From positions 124,001 through 188,000 of the forward strand of contig NZ_PVTF01000007.1 in NCBI RefSeq assembly GCF_003002815.1: DNA of 64,000 nucleotides, read 5' to 3'. A program made the position numbers and the translations under genes. Position 1 is the stretch's first letter. Each line of letters begins with the position of its first letter. A model generated the notes under the pieces. It had not been told where the DNA came from. It was given only the letters and a program-made list of their open reading frames with translations, and ran no database searches. Below, in pieces: positions 25,366-33,358 of the stretch. Source of the DNA: Umezawaea tangerina (GTDB lineage: Bacteria; Actinomycetota; Actinomycetes; Mycobacteriales; Pseudonocardiaceae).

Positions 25366-25438
25366 CGGTGGCGAACCAGGTCGAGCCCTTCCCTCCCAGG
25401 GGTTTCCGGGGGCCGACCAGTCGAAGAGAGCTGTGACG

Positions 25439-25945
25439 ATGATCGAAGTTGTCCCGTCCGAGGGCGGTGTGGTGCCCGCCGCGGTCGAGGTGGGGCTGGT
25501 CGTGAACGGGGAGGCCCGGCGGCTCGTCGTCGAGCCCCGCGTGACCCTGCTGGACGCGCTGCGCGAGCGCCTCGGGCTGACCGGCGCGAAGAAGGGCTGC
25601 GACCACGGCGAGTGCGGCGCGTGCACGGTGCTGGTGGACGACCGCCGGATCTACTCCTGCACGACCTTGGCGGTCATGCAGGAGGGGCGGCGGGTGACCA
25701 CCGTCGAAGGGCTCGGCACGCCCGAGTCGCCGCACCCCGTGCAGGCGGCGTTCGTCGAGCACGACGGCATGCAGTGCGGCATGTGCACGCCGGGGCAGGT
25801 CGTGTCGGCCGTCGCCCTGATCGCTGAGGGCCACGCCGGGTCGGAGGACGAGATCCGGGAGTGGATGAGCGGCAACCTCTGCCGGTGCGCCGCGTACCCG
25901 GGGATCGTCGCCGCGGTGCGCGCCGCCGCGGGCGGTGCGTCGTGA
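25439..25945 (+). CDS. paoA: Aldehyde oxidoreductase [2Fe-2S] subunit, PaoA-like
   Basis: 168-residue iron-sulfur subunit of a molybdenum hydroxylase. The plant-type [2Fe-2S] cluster ligands are Cys54, Cys59, Cys62 and Cys74 (GCDHGECGACTVLVDD); the second, alpha-helical cluster uses Cys113, Cys116, Cys148 and Cys150 (MQCGMCTPG, GNLCRCAAY). It passes electrons from the molybdenum subunit to FAD. The E. coli PaoA subunit has a Tat signal; this protein has none, so the complex should be cytoplasmic. ATG 25439 is preferred; GTG 25433 is in frame. Overlaps the next gene by four bases. Confidence 0.94.
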   Translation: MIEVVPSEGGVVPAAVEVGLVVNGEARRLVVEPRVTLLDALRERLGLTGAKKGCDHGECGACTVLVDDRRIYSCTTLAVMQEGRRVTTVEGLGTPESPHPVQAAFVEHDGMQCGMCTPGQVVSAVALIAEGHAGSEDEIREWMSGNLCRCAAYPGIVAAVRAAAGGAS

Positions 25946-26925
25946 GGCCGTTCGGCTACGTCCGCGCCGAGAGCCCGGAGGCCGCCGCGGCGCTGGTCGC
26001 GGGCGACCTGTCGGCGGCGTTCGTGGGAGGCGGGACGGAGATCCTCAACTGGCTCAAGGACGGCTTGGCCGACCCGGCGCTGCTCGTCGACGTCGGCCGC
26101 CTCGGCCTCGACGCGGTCGAGGTGTCCGACGGCGGTCTGCGGCTCGGGTCCGGTGCCAGGATGAGCGACGTCGCCCGCGACCGGCACGTCCGCGCGGAGT
26201 TCCCGGTCCTCGCGCGGGCACTGGAGGCGGGGGCCTCGCCGCAGCTGCGGAACATGGCGACGCTCGGCGGCAACCTGCTCCAGCGGACGCGCTGCGCGTA
26301 CTTCCGGGAGCCGTCCTTCCCCTGCAACAAGAGGGTTCCCGGCACCGGGTGCCCGGCCCGCGACGGAGACCACGCCATGCACGCCATCCTGGGCGCGAGC
26401 GACGCGTGCGTCGCGGTGCACCCCTCCGACCTGGCCGTGGCGCTGCTGGCGCTGGACGCGCGGGTCGAGGTCCTCGGCGTCCACGGCCGCCGCGAGGTCG
26501 CGATCGAGGACTTCTACCCCCACGCGGGCGACGACCCGAGGCGCGAGACCGCCCTGCGGCACGGGGAGCTGGTCGTCGGGATCGGGGTGCCCTCCGGGCC
26601 GAGGGCCCGCACGTCGGGGTACCTGAAGGTCCGCGAGCGCGGGTCGTTCGCGTTCGCCCTGGTGTCGGTCGCCGCGGCGGTCGAGGTCGTCGAGGGCGTC
26701 GTCCGGTCGGCGCGGATCGCGCTGGGCGGCGTCGCCCACCGGCCGTGGCGGGTGCGGGCCGCGGAGGACGCGCTGCTCGGTCGGCCGCTCGCCGACGGCA
26801 GCGTCGCGGACGCCGCGGAGGCCGCCGTGCGGGACGCGGACCCGTTGCCCGGCAACAGGTACAAGGTCGCGATCGCCAGGGGCGCCGTGCGCCGCGTGCT
26901 CGAAGAGATCGGGGAACGGGGATGA
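25942..26925 (+). CDS. paoB: Aldehyde oxidoreductase FAD subunit, PaoB-like with [4Fe-4S] insertion
   Basis: 327-residue FAD-binding subunit of the CoxM/XdhB fold. FAD loops are FVGGGTEILNWLK and MATLGGNLLQRTR. Right after the latter is a cysteine-rich insertion with Cys118, Cys128, Cys137 and then Cys156 (CAYFREPSFPCNKRVPGTGC). This matches the extra [4Fe-4S] segment that marks PaoB/YagS and the 4-hydroxybenzoyl-CoA reductase group and separates them from ordinary xanthine dehydrogenases. GTG 25942 lies in the paoA stop (GTGA) and the stop overlaps paoC (ATGA). Confidence 0.93.
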   Translation: MRPFGYVRAESPEAAAALVAGDLSAAFVGGGTEILNWLKDGLADPALLVDVGRLGLDAVEVSDGGLRLGSGARMSDVARDRHVRAEFPVLARALEAGASPQLRNMATLGGNLLQRTRCAYFREPSFPCNKRVPGTGCPARDGDHAMHAILGASDACVAVHPSDLAVALLALDARVEVLGVHGRREVAIEDFYPHAGDDPRRETALRHGELVVGIGVPSGPRARTSGYLKVRERGSFAFALVSVAAAVEVVEGVVRSARIALGGVAHRPWRVRAAEDALLGRPLADGSVADAAEAAVRDADPLPGNRYKVAIARGAVRRVLEEIGERG

Positions 26926-29213
26926 CCAGCGTCGGGACACCGGTGCCGCGCGTCGACGGTCTGCTCAAGGCGACCGGCACCGCTCGGTACACCGCGGACA
27001 TCCCCTTCGAGGACCTGACCCACGCCGTCCTGCTCCAGGCCACGATCGCCCGTGGCCGGATCGCCTCGATCGACGCCTCCGCCGCCGAGGCCGCGCCGGG
27101 GGTGCTGCTGGTGCTCACCCACCTCAACGCGCCGAGGCTCCCGCGGATGAGGGCGTTCGCCAAGGGCGGCAGCGCCCAGCAGACCGTCCCGGCCCTGCAG
27201 GACGACCGCGTGCGCTTCGCGGGCGAGACCGTCGCGTTCGTCGTGGCCGAGAGCCAGGAGCAGGCCCGGTACGCCGCCATGCTCATCAGCGTGGAGTACG
27301 ACGAGGAGCCGCCCGCCGTCGGGCTGCACGGCGACGCGTACCCACCGGCCAAGGTGAACGGTCAGCCGCCGGACTACCGCCGGGGCGACGCCGAGCGCGC
27401 GCTGGCGGACGCGGCCGTCACCGTCGAGCGGACCTACCGGACCCCCGTCCACCACCACAACCCGATCGAGCCCCCGGTGACGATCGCGAGCTGGGACGAC
27501 GACGGCGGCCTCACCGTGCACGAGGCGGCCCAGGGCGGCGTCCACATGATGCGGCTCGGGTTCGCGGAGGCGCTGGGCATCCCGCGCCGCAAGGCCGGGT
27601 CGATCCGCGTGGTCTCGAAGTTCCTCGGCGGCGGCTTCGGCGGCAAGGGGTTCATGTGGCCCCGCAACATCCTGCCCGCCGTCGCCGCCCGCCTGCTCGG
27701 CCGACCGGTGAAGCTGGAGCTGACCCGCGCGCAGATGTACACCTCCGGCGGCTACCGGTCCGAGACGGTGCAACGGCTCCGGCTCGGCGCCGACCGGGAC
27801 GGCAGGCTCGGCTCGATCGTGCACGAGAGCACCTCCACCGGGTCGGACATGGGGGAGTTCCCCGAGCCCTGCGCGCAGATCACCCAGATGCTCTACGCCT
27901 GCCCGAACGTCACCGGCACGCACCGCCTGGTGCGCCAGAACGTCGGGGTGCCGACCTTCACCCGCGCGCCCGGCGAGGGACCGGGGTCGTTCGCGTTGGA
28001 GTCCGCCCTCGACGAGCTGGCGGGCGAGCTGTCCCTCGACCCGCTGGAGCTGCGGCTGCGCAACTACGCGGAGACCGACCCCGAGCACGACCGGCCGTGG
28101 TCGAGCAAAGGCCTGCGCGAGTGCTACTCCGAGGGAGCGGAACGCTTCGGCTGGAGCGCGCGGAACCCCGAGCCGGGCTCGATGCGGGACGGTCGCTGGC
28201 TCGTCGGGTACGGCATGGCGACCGCCGCGTACTCCAGCCACACGTGGCCCACGTTCGCGCGGGTCCGGATCAGGGCCGACGGGACCGCGGTGGTGCGGTG
28301 CGCCACCACCGACATCGGGACCGGCACGTACACGGTGATGGCCCAGGTGGCGGCGGACGCGCTCGGCGTGCGGCCGGGCGACGTCACGTTCGAGGCGGGC
28401 GACACGCGCTACCCGTTCGCCTTCCCGCCGGTCAGCTCGTCGGGCGCGCGCAGCATCGGCCCCGCGGTCCGCGCGGCCGCACTGGCGGTGCGCACCAGGG
28501 TCGCCAGGCTCGCCGTCAAGGACCGCGAGTCGCCGCTGTTCGGCGCGGACGCGGCCACCGTGCGGGCGATCGGCGGGGGCAGGCTCGCCAGGGCCGACGA
28601 CCCGGAGCGGTACGACACCTTCGTCGACGTGCTGGAGCGCGCGGGCCTGGGGCACGTGGAGGAGCGCAAGGGCTACGGCGTCATGCCCTTCCTGCACTCC
28701 ACCGCGTCCGGCATCGCGCCGTGGCCGGTCGGGCCGCTGCTGCGCGTCGCCACGAGACCGTTCGCGGGCAGGTACTCCACCTACGACTTCGGGGCGCAGT
28801 TCGTCGAGGTCCGCGTCGACCCCGACCTCGGCGTGGTCCGGGTCTCCCGCGTCGTCGGGGTGTACGACATCGGCCGCGTGCTGAACCCGAGGACCGCGCG
28901 GAACCAGGCCGTGGGCGGCATCACCTGGGGGATCGGGATGGCGCTCATGGAGCGGACAACGACCCACCCGCGGCTGGGCAAGTACACCTCCCCGAACCTG
29001 TCCGGATACCTGCTGCCCACCAACGCCGACGTCCCGGACATCGACGTGCACTTCCTCGACCGGCCCGACCCGCTGGTCAACCCGCTGGGTGTCAAGGGGG
29101 TCGGCGAGCTGCCCGTGGTGGGGGTGGCGGCGGCCATCGCCAACGCCGTGCACCACGCCACCGGCAAGCGCGTGCGGAGCCTGCCGATCGGACCGGCCGA
29201 GCTGCTGGGCTGA
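26922..29213 (+). CDS. paoC: Aldehyde oxidoreductase molybdenum-cofactor subunit, PaoC-like
   Basis: 763-residue catalytic subunit of a xanthine-oxidase-family enzyme. The N-terminal a/b hammerhead (KATGTARYTADI) and molybdopterin-binding regions are intact: FLGGGFGGKG, FTRAPGEGPGSFALESALDELA, TTDIGTGTYTVMAQ. Catalytic base Glu729 is in GVKGVGELPVVG. The active-site arginine of FTRAPGE, as in PaoC, supports aldehyde rather than purine oxidation. With paoAB it should oxidise (probably aromatic) aldehydes to acids. No PaoD/XdhC-type cofactor-insertion chaperone is encoded in the window, so one must act from elsewhere. Confidence 0.94.
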   Translation: MTSVGTPVPRVDGLLKATGTARYTADIPFEDLTHAVLLQATIARGRIASIDASAAEAAPGVLLVLTHLNAPRLPRMRAFAKGGSAQQTVPALQDDRVRFAGETVAFVVAESQEQARYAAMLISVEYDEEPPAVGLHGDAYPPAKVNGQPPDYRRGDAERALADAAVTVERTYRTPVHHHNPIEPPVTIASWDDDGGLTVHEAAQGGVHMMRLGFAEALGIPRRKAGSIRVVSKFLGGGFGGKGFMWPRNILPAVAARLLGRPVKLELTRAQMYTSGGYRSETVQRLRLGADRDGRLGSIVHESTSTGSDMGEFPEPCAQITQMLYACPNVTGTHRLVRQNVGVPTFTRAPGEGPGSFALESALDELAGELSLDPLELRLRNYAETDPEHDRPWSSKGLRECYSEGAERFGWSARNPEPGSMRDGRWLVGYGMATAAYSSHTWPTFARVRIRADGTAVVRCATTDIGTGTYTVMAQVAADALGVRPGDVTFEAGDTRYPFAFPPVSSSGARSIGPAVRAAALAVRTRVARLAVKDRESPLFGADAATVRAIGGGRLARADDPERYDTFVDVLERAGLGHVEERKGYGVMPFLHSTASGIAPWPVGPLLRVATRPFAGRYSTYDFGAQFVEVRVDPDLGVVRVSRVVGVYDIGRVLNPRTARNQAVGGITWGIGMALMERTTTHPRLGKYTSPNLSGYLLPTNADVPDIDVHFLDRPDPLVNPLGVKGVGELPVVGVAAAIANAVHHATGKRVRSLPIGPAELLG

Positions 29214-29242
29214 CCGGGGCGTGGGCAGGCCACGCAGTCGGT

Positions 29243-29285
29243 TCGGGCGCGCGGTGACCACGGCTTCCGGTCACCGCGCGCCCGA
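29243..29285. terminator. Strong bidirectional terminator
   Basis: Perfect 17-bp stem: 29243-29259 (core GGGCGCGCGGTGACC) with 29269-29285, closed by a 9-base loop ACGGCTTCC. It lies 30 bases past paoC, before the convergent SnoaL-like gene. Confidence 0.85.
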
Positions 29286-29328
29286 GTGGACAGTCGGCGA
29301 AAGGCCTGTCGGGCAAGGAGGTCACGCC

Positions 29329-29341
29329 GTCCGTTGTGGAC
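29329..29341. repeat. Recurring GTCC-N5-GGAC element, copy b
   Basis: GTCCGTTGTGGAC. An identical copy lies at 30326-30338, and a near-identical copy in reverse orientation at 6935-6947 (GTCCACAATGGAC). All three are intergenic. Function unknown. Confidence 0.5.
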
Positions 29342-29365
29342 TTCCGCTGTGGCCGGTGGTCCCCG

Positions 29366-29746
29366 CTACCGCACGTCGAGCAGCGCGGGCGCGATGTCCA
29401 TGTGCACCCGGTAGTCGACGATCTTCCCGTCCTCCATCCCGATCACGGTGACGCAGGGGAGGTCCAGCACCTCGCCGTCGGGCCTGCTGGCCTGGATGGT
29501 GAAGCGGCAGAACAGCTGCGAGCCGACCTGGGCCACCTGGTCGACGCGGTGCCGGATCGGGAGGGTGGCGGAGACCGTGGCGGCGGTGGCCGCGGCGATG
29601 GCGGCCCGGCCGGTCAGCGGTTCGGCGTTGGCGAAGCGGAAGTACGCCGTGTCGCTGAAGAACGACGCGAACGTCTCGGCGTCGTCGGCGTCGGCCGCGG
29701 CGCACATCGTGTGCACCATGCGCTCGGCGTCGGTCATCGTGTCCAC
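29366..29746 (-). CDS. SnoaL-like/NTF2-fold protein
   Basis: 126-residue protein with the NTF2-like alpha+beta cone of the SnoaL group: helical N terminus with RMVHTMCAAADADDAETFASFFSDTAYFRFANAEPLTGRAAI, then beta strands ending in GKIVDYRVHMDIAPAL. Such proteins are small isomerases, cyclases or ligand binders; the catalytic residues cannot be assigned. It begins only a few bases after the cupin gene stop, so the two are cotranscribed. GTG 29746 or ATG 29737 may be the start. Confidence 0.8.
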   Translation of the reverse strand: MDTMTDAERMVHTMCAAADADDAETFASFFSDTAYFRFANAEPLTGRAAIAAATAATVSATLPIRHRVDQVAQVGSQLFCRFTIQASRPDGEVLDLPCVTVIGMEDGKIVDYRVHMDIAPALLDVR

Positions 29747-29749
29747 GGC

Positions 29750-30211
29750 TCAGGCCTCGTCCCGCGGAGCCAGCGACAGGCCGTGCTCCCTCATGACGGC
29801 CGCGACCTTGGTCATGTCGCGGGGACCGGGAGGCAGTTGGCTCAGGTCGCGGTAGTAGTTCTCCAGCCCCGGCGGCGAGACGACGGCGACGACCCTGGTC
29901 TCCTCGTCGAACGGGTTGTAGAACATGTGCGGCACCCCGCGCGGCATGAGGAGCACCGATCCCGGCTCCAGCACGTGCTTCACGCCCGCGAGCTCCACGA
30001 CGACCTTGCCCGCCACGCAGGTGAACAGCTCGTCCTCGCGGCTGTGGACGTGCGTGGGCGGACCGCCGAGACCCGGTGGGACGACGTACTCGAACAGCGA
30101 GTACGCGCCGTTGGTGTCGGCTCCGGTCAGCTTCACCAGGATGCCCAGCCCGATCGCGCCGACGTCCTCCCCGTCGCCCGGCCGCAGCACGTCGTCGTGC
30201 GCCTCGCCCAC
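29750..30211 (-). CDS. Cupin-domain protein
   Basis: 153-residue single-domain cupin. Motif 1 GGPPTHVHSREDELFTCVAG provides two His and a Glu metal-ligand pattern; motif 2 is PRGVPHMFYNP. The C-terminal helix LENYYRDLSQLPPGPRDMTKVAAVMREHGL is common in quercetinase-like cupins. Metal-dependent dioxygenase or isomerase activity is possible, not proven. GTG 30211 is preceded by a strong GGAGGT, which decides the start against longer frames. Confidence 0.85.
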   Translation of the reverse strand: MGEAHDDVLRPGDGEDVGAIGLGILVKLTGADTNGAYSLFEYVVPPGLGGPPTHVHSREDELFTCVAGKVVVELAGVKHVLEPGSVLLMPRGVPHMFYNPFDEETRVVAVVSPPGLENYYRDLSQLPPGPRDMTKVAAVMREHGLSLAPRDEA

Positions 30212-30325
30212 GTCTACCTCCTGGAAGTCCGGCACCCGGTGCCGCGCCGATGATCTTCCAAGTATGGGCTCGCCCGCGCCGATCGCCACGCGGCGGTCCC
30301 GCTGGCCGGGACAAGTCGACCGGCG

Positions 30326-30338
30326 GTCCGTTGTGGAC
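30326..30338. repeat. Recurring GTCC-N5-GGAC element, copy c
   Basis: GTCCGTTGTGGAC, identical to 29329-29341 about 1 kb away, in the spacer between the cupin gene and the CsbD terminator. Confidence 0.5.
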
Positions 30339-30363
30339 GGAGGGGAAAGCCCCCCGAACACGT

Positions 30364-30396
30364 CGTGGCCGGGCGACGCGACGCCGCCCGGCCACG
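30364..30396 (-). terminator. Terminator of the CsbD-like gene
   Basis: CGTGGCCGGGCG (30364-30375) pairs with CGCCCGGCCACG (30385-30396), a 12-bp perfect stem with a 9-base loop, 15 bases beyond the CsbD stop on the reverse strand. Confidence 0.75.
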
Positions 30397-30410
30397 GAAG
30401 TGCTGGTGGA

Positions 30411-30584
30411 TCAGTTCTTGAAGACGTCCTTGACCTTCTCGGCCGCCTCCTTGAGGTGGCCCTTCGCCTGGTCGCCCTTGCCCTCGGCCTCCAGGCCCTG
30501 GTCGTCCGTCGCGCTGCCGACGCCTTCCTTGGCCTTGCCCTTGAGCTGGTCGGTCTTGGCGTCGAACTTGCCGTCGAGCCCCAT
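30411..30584 (-). CDS. CsbD-family stress protein
   Basis: 57-residue, highly charged protein of the CsbD family: GKFDAKTDQLKGKAKEGVGSATDDQGLEAEGKGDQAKG followed by an amphipathic helix. CsbD-like proteins are abundant general-stress proteins of unknown biochemical role; in Bacillus csbD belongs to the SigB regulon. ATG 30584 has GAGGAG six bases upstream. A SigB/SigF-like promoter pattern lies 43-68 bases upstream, consistent with stress induction. Confidence 0.93.
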   Translation of the reverse strand: MGLDGKFDAKTDQLKGKAKEGVGSATDDQGLEAEGKGDQAKGHLKEAAEKVKDVFKN

Positions 30585-30626
30585 GGTCTGCTCCTCGTCC
30601 GTCGCGGTGGCGGTTCCGAGGTCCGG

Positions 30627-30652
30627 ATGCCCCGCGTCGGGCACGGGCAAAC
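30627..30652 (-). promoter_or_regulatory. SigB/SigF-like promoter of csbD-type gene
   Basis: On the reverse strand GTTT (30652-30649), 16 bases, then GGGCAT (30632-30627). The actinobacterial general-stress pattern is GTTT-N14-16-GGGTA(T/C); there is one mismatch in the -10. It lies 43 bases upstream of the CsbD start. Confidence 0.55.
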
Positions 30653-30689
30653 CGAACACCTCCGACACGAACGGGTCTGACGCGAACGG

Positions 30690-30714
30690 GTTCGATCGGA
30701 GGTGGCGGGGGTAC
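30690..30714 (+). promoter_or_regulatory. SigB/SigF-like promoter facing the desaturase remnant
   Basis: GTTC (30690-30693), 15 bases, then GGGTAC (30709-30714), close to the stress-sigma consensus and divergent from the CsbD promoter. Transcription from it would begin inside the remnant and could run into the GAF-ANTAR genes. Confidence 0.45.
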
Positions 30715-30956
30715 CCGATGACGGCGGGGGTCGGCCTTCCGACCCTCGCCCGGTTGCCCCGGACCTGCTGGCGGACAAGGACATCCACCGCGTGGACCGG
30801 CTCTTCCCGCTGCTGACCGCGGTCACCCTGCTCGCCCCCGCGGTGGCCGGCGGACTGCTGGGCTGGAGCTGGTGGGGCGCTCTGACGGCGTTCCTCTGGG
30901 CGAGCAAGGTCCGCTGGCCCAAGCCCGAGCGCTTCGCCCGGCTGCTCAAGCCCTGA
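30702..30956 (+). pseudogene. Internally deleted acyl-CoA (delta-9) desaturase remnant
   Basis: An 84-codon frame whose middle, APDLLADKDIHRVDRLFPLL and the hydrophobic LLGWSWWGALTAFLWA, looks like the central part of actinobacterial delta-9 fatty-acid desaturases. In intact enzymes this is followed by the HHxTW and HNNHH metal boxes. Here the frame jumps after FLWA to SKVRWPKPERFARLLKP, which resembles the extreme C terminus of the same enzymes. The N-terminal HxxxxH region is also missing. No histidine box survives, so it cannot be a desaturase. It could persist as a small membrane peptide, perhaps from GTG 30792. Identification is from memory of the family pattern. Confidence 0.6.
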
Positions 30957-31063
30957 CCTGGACCGCCCGGTCACGGGGCCCCGGCCGGGTCGGACCACGG
31001 GACCGCCGGCAGACCACTAGGGTTCGTCAGGTCGTGAGGGCGTCCAGCGCGGAGGGTGGCGCA

Positions 31064-31792
31064 GTGCACAACCGCCGTGCCCGCCTGCGGGAGCTGCTGG
31101 TCGCCGACCGCGCCGCCGGTGGTGCCGTCTCCACCGTCGCGCTGGTCTGCGCGCGGTGCGTGGTGGAGCTGTCGGTCACCGGTGCCGGTGCCACCGTGCT
31201 CAGCGAGCACCATGTCGACGGCGACCGCGCCGCGCCGGCGAACCGGGGCCTAGTGCACGCCACGGACCCGGTCAGCGCCGGACTGGAGGACCTGCAGCTC
31301 ACCGTGGGCGAGGGGCCCTGCCTGGACAGCTTCGAGTCGGGCGGTCCGGTGCTGGTCGCGGACCTGGCCGCGGACGGCGCGCGGTGGCCTGCGTTCACGC
31401 CCGGCGCCTTGGCGCTGGGGGCCGCGGCCGTGTTCTCGTTCCCGCTCCAGTTCGGCGTGGTGCGGCTGGGGTCGCTGGACCTCTACCGCGACGTGCCCGG
31501 CCCGCTGACCCGGACCGAGGTGACCGACGCGCTGATCCTCTCCGACATGGCCACGCAGGGCGTCGTCGAGGACCTCGACGGGCATGCCACCGCGGACCTG
31601 AGCTGGCTGCTGGACCCGCACGTCGAGGTGCACCAGGCGGCGGGCATGGTGCAGGCGCAGCTCGGCGTGAGCACCGACGTGGCGCTGATGAGGTTGCGGG
31701 GCCACGCGTTCACCCACGACCTGCCGCTGGCCGAGGTCGCCCGCCGGGTCGTCGCCCGCACGCTGCGCTTCGCACGGGACGAGGGCCGATAA
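31064..31792 (+). CDS. GAF-ANTAR regulator 1
   Basis: 242-residue protein with a GAF domain (about 10-165; LTVGEGPCLDSFESGGPVLVADLAADGARWPAF) and a C-terminal ANTAR domain (about 180-235). ANTAR domains bind paired RNA hairpins and cause transcription antitermination. This ANTAR is atypical: HQAAGMVQAQLG replaces the usual EQAKG core lysine by alanine. The GAF domain gives no ligand. GTG 31064 is supported by GGAGG eight bases upstream. First of three consecutive GAF-ANTAR genes. Confidence 0.88.
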   Translation: MHNRRARLRELLVADRAAGGAVSTVALVCARCVVELSVTGAGATVLSEHHVDGDRAAPANRGLVHATDPVSAGLEDLQLTVGEGPCLDSFESGGPVLVADLAADGARWPAFTPGALALGAAAVFSFPLQFGVVRLGSLDLYRDVPGPLTRTEVTDALILSDMATQGVVEDLDGHATADLSWLLDPHVEVHQAAGMVQAQLGVSTDVALMRLRGHAFTHDLPLAEVARRVVARTLRFARDEGR

Positions 31793-31820
31793 TGATGTGT
31801 CTTGAGGAGAGGGCGTCTTG

Positions 31821-32576
31821 ATGAGCACTGGACGGGACCAGCGGCTGGCCGACACGTTCGTGTCGCTGGCCGACACCCTGGTCGCCGACTTCGACGTGCT
31901 CGACTTCCTCGGCCTGCTGACCGAACGGGCGGTGGAGCTGCTGGAGGTCGACGCCGCCGGGGTGATCCTGTCCGACCAGCGCGGCGGCTGGCGGCCCGCC
32001 GCCGGGTCCTCCGAGCACGCCGAGCTGGTCGAGGTCCTCGCCGCCCAGACCAGGGAGGGTCCCTGCCTGGACTGCGTGCGCACCGGCGAGGTGGTCGCCA
32101 GCGCGGACCTGGTCGCCGAGCAGGACCGGTGGCCGCTGTTCGCGCCCGCCGCGGTGGAGGCCGGGTTCCGCGCGGCGTGCGCGCTGCCGATGAGGCTGCG
32201 CGACGACATCATCGGGGCGCTGACGCTGCTGCACGTCGAGCCGATCACCATCGACGACTCGACCGTCGCGCTGGGGCGGGCGCTGGCCGACATCGCCACC
32301 ATCGGGATCCTGCAGCAGCGGGCCGTGCGCCGCGAGGAGGTCGTCTCCGAGCAGCTGCAGGCGGCGCTGCACCACCGCACCGTCGTCGAGCAGGCCAAGG
32401 GGGTGCTGGCCGAGGTCGGCGGGCTCGACATGAACCAGTCCTACGTGCTGCTGCGCGACTACGCCCGCGCCCACCAGCTGAGGCTGTCCGACCTCGCCCG
32501 CGACGTCGCGACCGGCGCCGTGGACGCGGCGGACATGGTCGCGTGGGACGCCGACGCCCGGACGGCCGGGTCGTGA
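31821..32576 (+). CDS. GAF-ANTAR regulator 2
   Basis: 251 residues. The GAF domain begins with the helix LADTFVSLADTLVADFDVLDFLGLLTERAVELLEVDAAGVIL; the conserved EGPCLDCVRTGE loop follows. The ANTAR domain (about 185-245) has the canonical EQAKGVLAEVGGLDMNQSYVLLRDYARAH. ATG 31821 is behind GAGGAGAGGG. Its GAF domain is very close to that of the next gene (the string LADTLVADFD is identical in both), so the pair arose by duplication. Confidence 0.93.
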   Translation: MSTGRDQRLADTFVSLADTLVADFDVLDFLGLLTERAVELLEVDAAGVILSDQRGGWRPAAGSSEHAELVEVLAAQTREGPCLDCVRTGEVVASADLVAEQDRWPLFAPAAVEAGFRAACALPMRLRDDIIGALTLLHVEPITIDDSTVALGRALADIATIGILQQRAVRREEVVSEQLQAALHHRTVVEQAKGVLAEVGGLDMNQSYVLLRDYARAHQLRLSDLARDVATGAVDAADMVAWDADARTAGS

Positions 32577-33358
32577 CGGCGGACCGGGGACGGGCGACGC
32601 GCACCGGGTCCTCCGACCCGACGTCGGGCGGCCGGGAGCAGCTGGTCTCGCGCACGTTCGTCGCGCTGGCCGACACGCTGGTGGCCGACTTCGACATCGC
32701 GGACTTCCTCGACATCCTCACCCGGCGCTGCGTCGACCTGCTGGACGTGTCCGCGGCGGGCGTCATCCTGTCGGAGCGCGGCGGCGGCCTGCGGGTCGTG
32801 GCCACCTCGACGCAGCGCGCCGAGCTGCTGGAGCTGTTCGCGGTGCAGACCGAGAACGGGCCGTGCATCGAGTGCGTCCACACCGGTCGCCCGGCCTCCT
32901 GCGACGACCTGGCCACCGACGGGCAGCGGTGGCCCAGGTTCGCCGCCGCCGCGAGCGAATGCGGCTTCCGGGCCGTGCAGGCGCTCCCGATGCGGTTGCG
33001 CGACCAGGCGGTCGGCGCCCTCAGCCTGCTCAACACCGAACCGGGACCGCTGGGCGACGACCACGTCCAGCTCGGCCAGGCCCTGGCCGACGTCGCCACC
33101 ATCGGGATCCTGCAGCACCGCACCATCGAACGCGGGGACCAGGTCGCCGAGCAGCTGCAGACCGCGCTCACCAGCCGCGTGGTGATCGAACAGGCCCGCG
33201 GGATGATCGCCGAGCGCGGCGGGCTGTCGATGGCCGAGGCGTTCACCCTGCTGCGCGGCCACGCGCGCGCCAACAACCGACCGCTCACCCCGCTCGCGCT
33301 CGCCGTCGTCGAGGGCGCCGTGGACCCCGACGTGATCCTCGGGCGCCGCAAGGCCTAG
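32573..33358 (+). CDS. GAF-ANTAR regulator 3
   Basis: 261 residues, overlapping the previous gene by four bases (GTGA). GAF domain with NGPCIECVHTGRPASCDDLATDGQRWPRF; ANTAR domain EQARGMIAERGGLSMAEAFTLLRGHARANNRPL near the C terminus. Same architecture as regulator 2, with a distinct N-terminal extension of about 20 residues. Being translated together, 2 and 3 could form heterodimers. Confidence 0.93.
   Translation: MTADRGRATRTGSSDPTSGGREQLVSRTFVALADTLVADFDIADFLDILTRRCVDLLDVSAAGVILSERGGGLRVVATSTQRAELLELFAVQTENGPCIECVHTGRPASCDDLATDGQRWPRFAAAASECGFRAVQALPMRLRDQAVGALSLLNTEPGPLGDDHVQLGQALADVATIGILQHRTIERGDQVAEQLQTALTSRVVIEQARGMIAERGGLSMAEAFTLLRGHARANNRPLTPLALAVVEGAVDPDVILGRRKA

Noticed and set aside
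26514-29261. A 915-codon frame antisense to paoC and other very long antisense frames (for example 19449-22367 and 35090-38146)
   Set aside because: Same GC-driven artefact; no family motifs, ribosome-binding sites or plausible composition, and all lie on well-supported genes.
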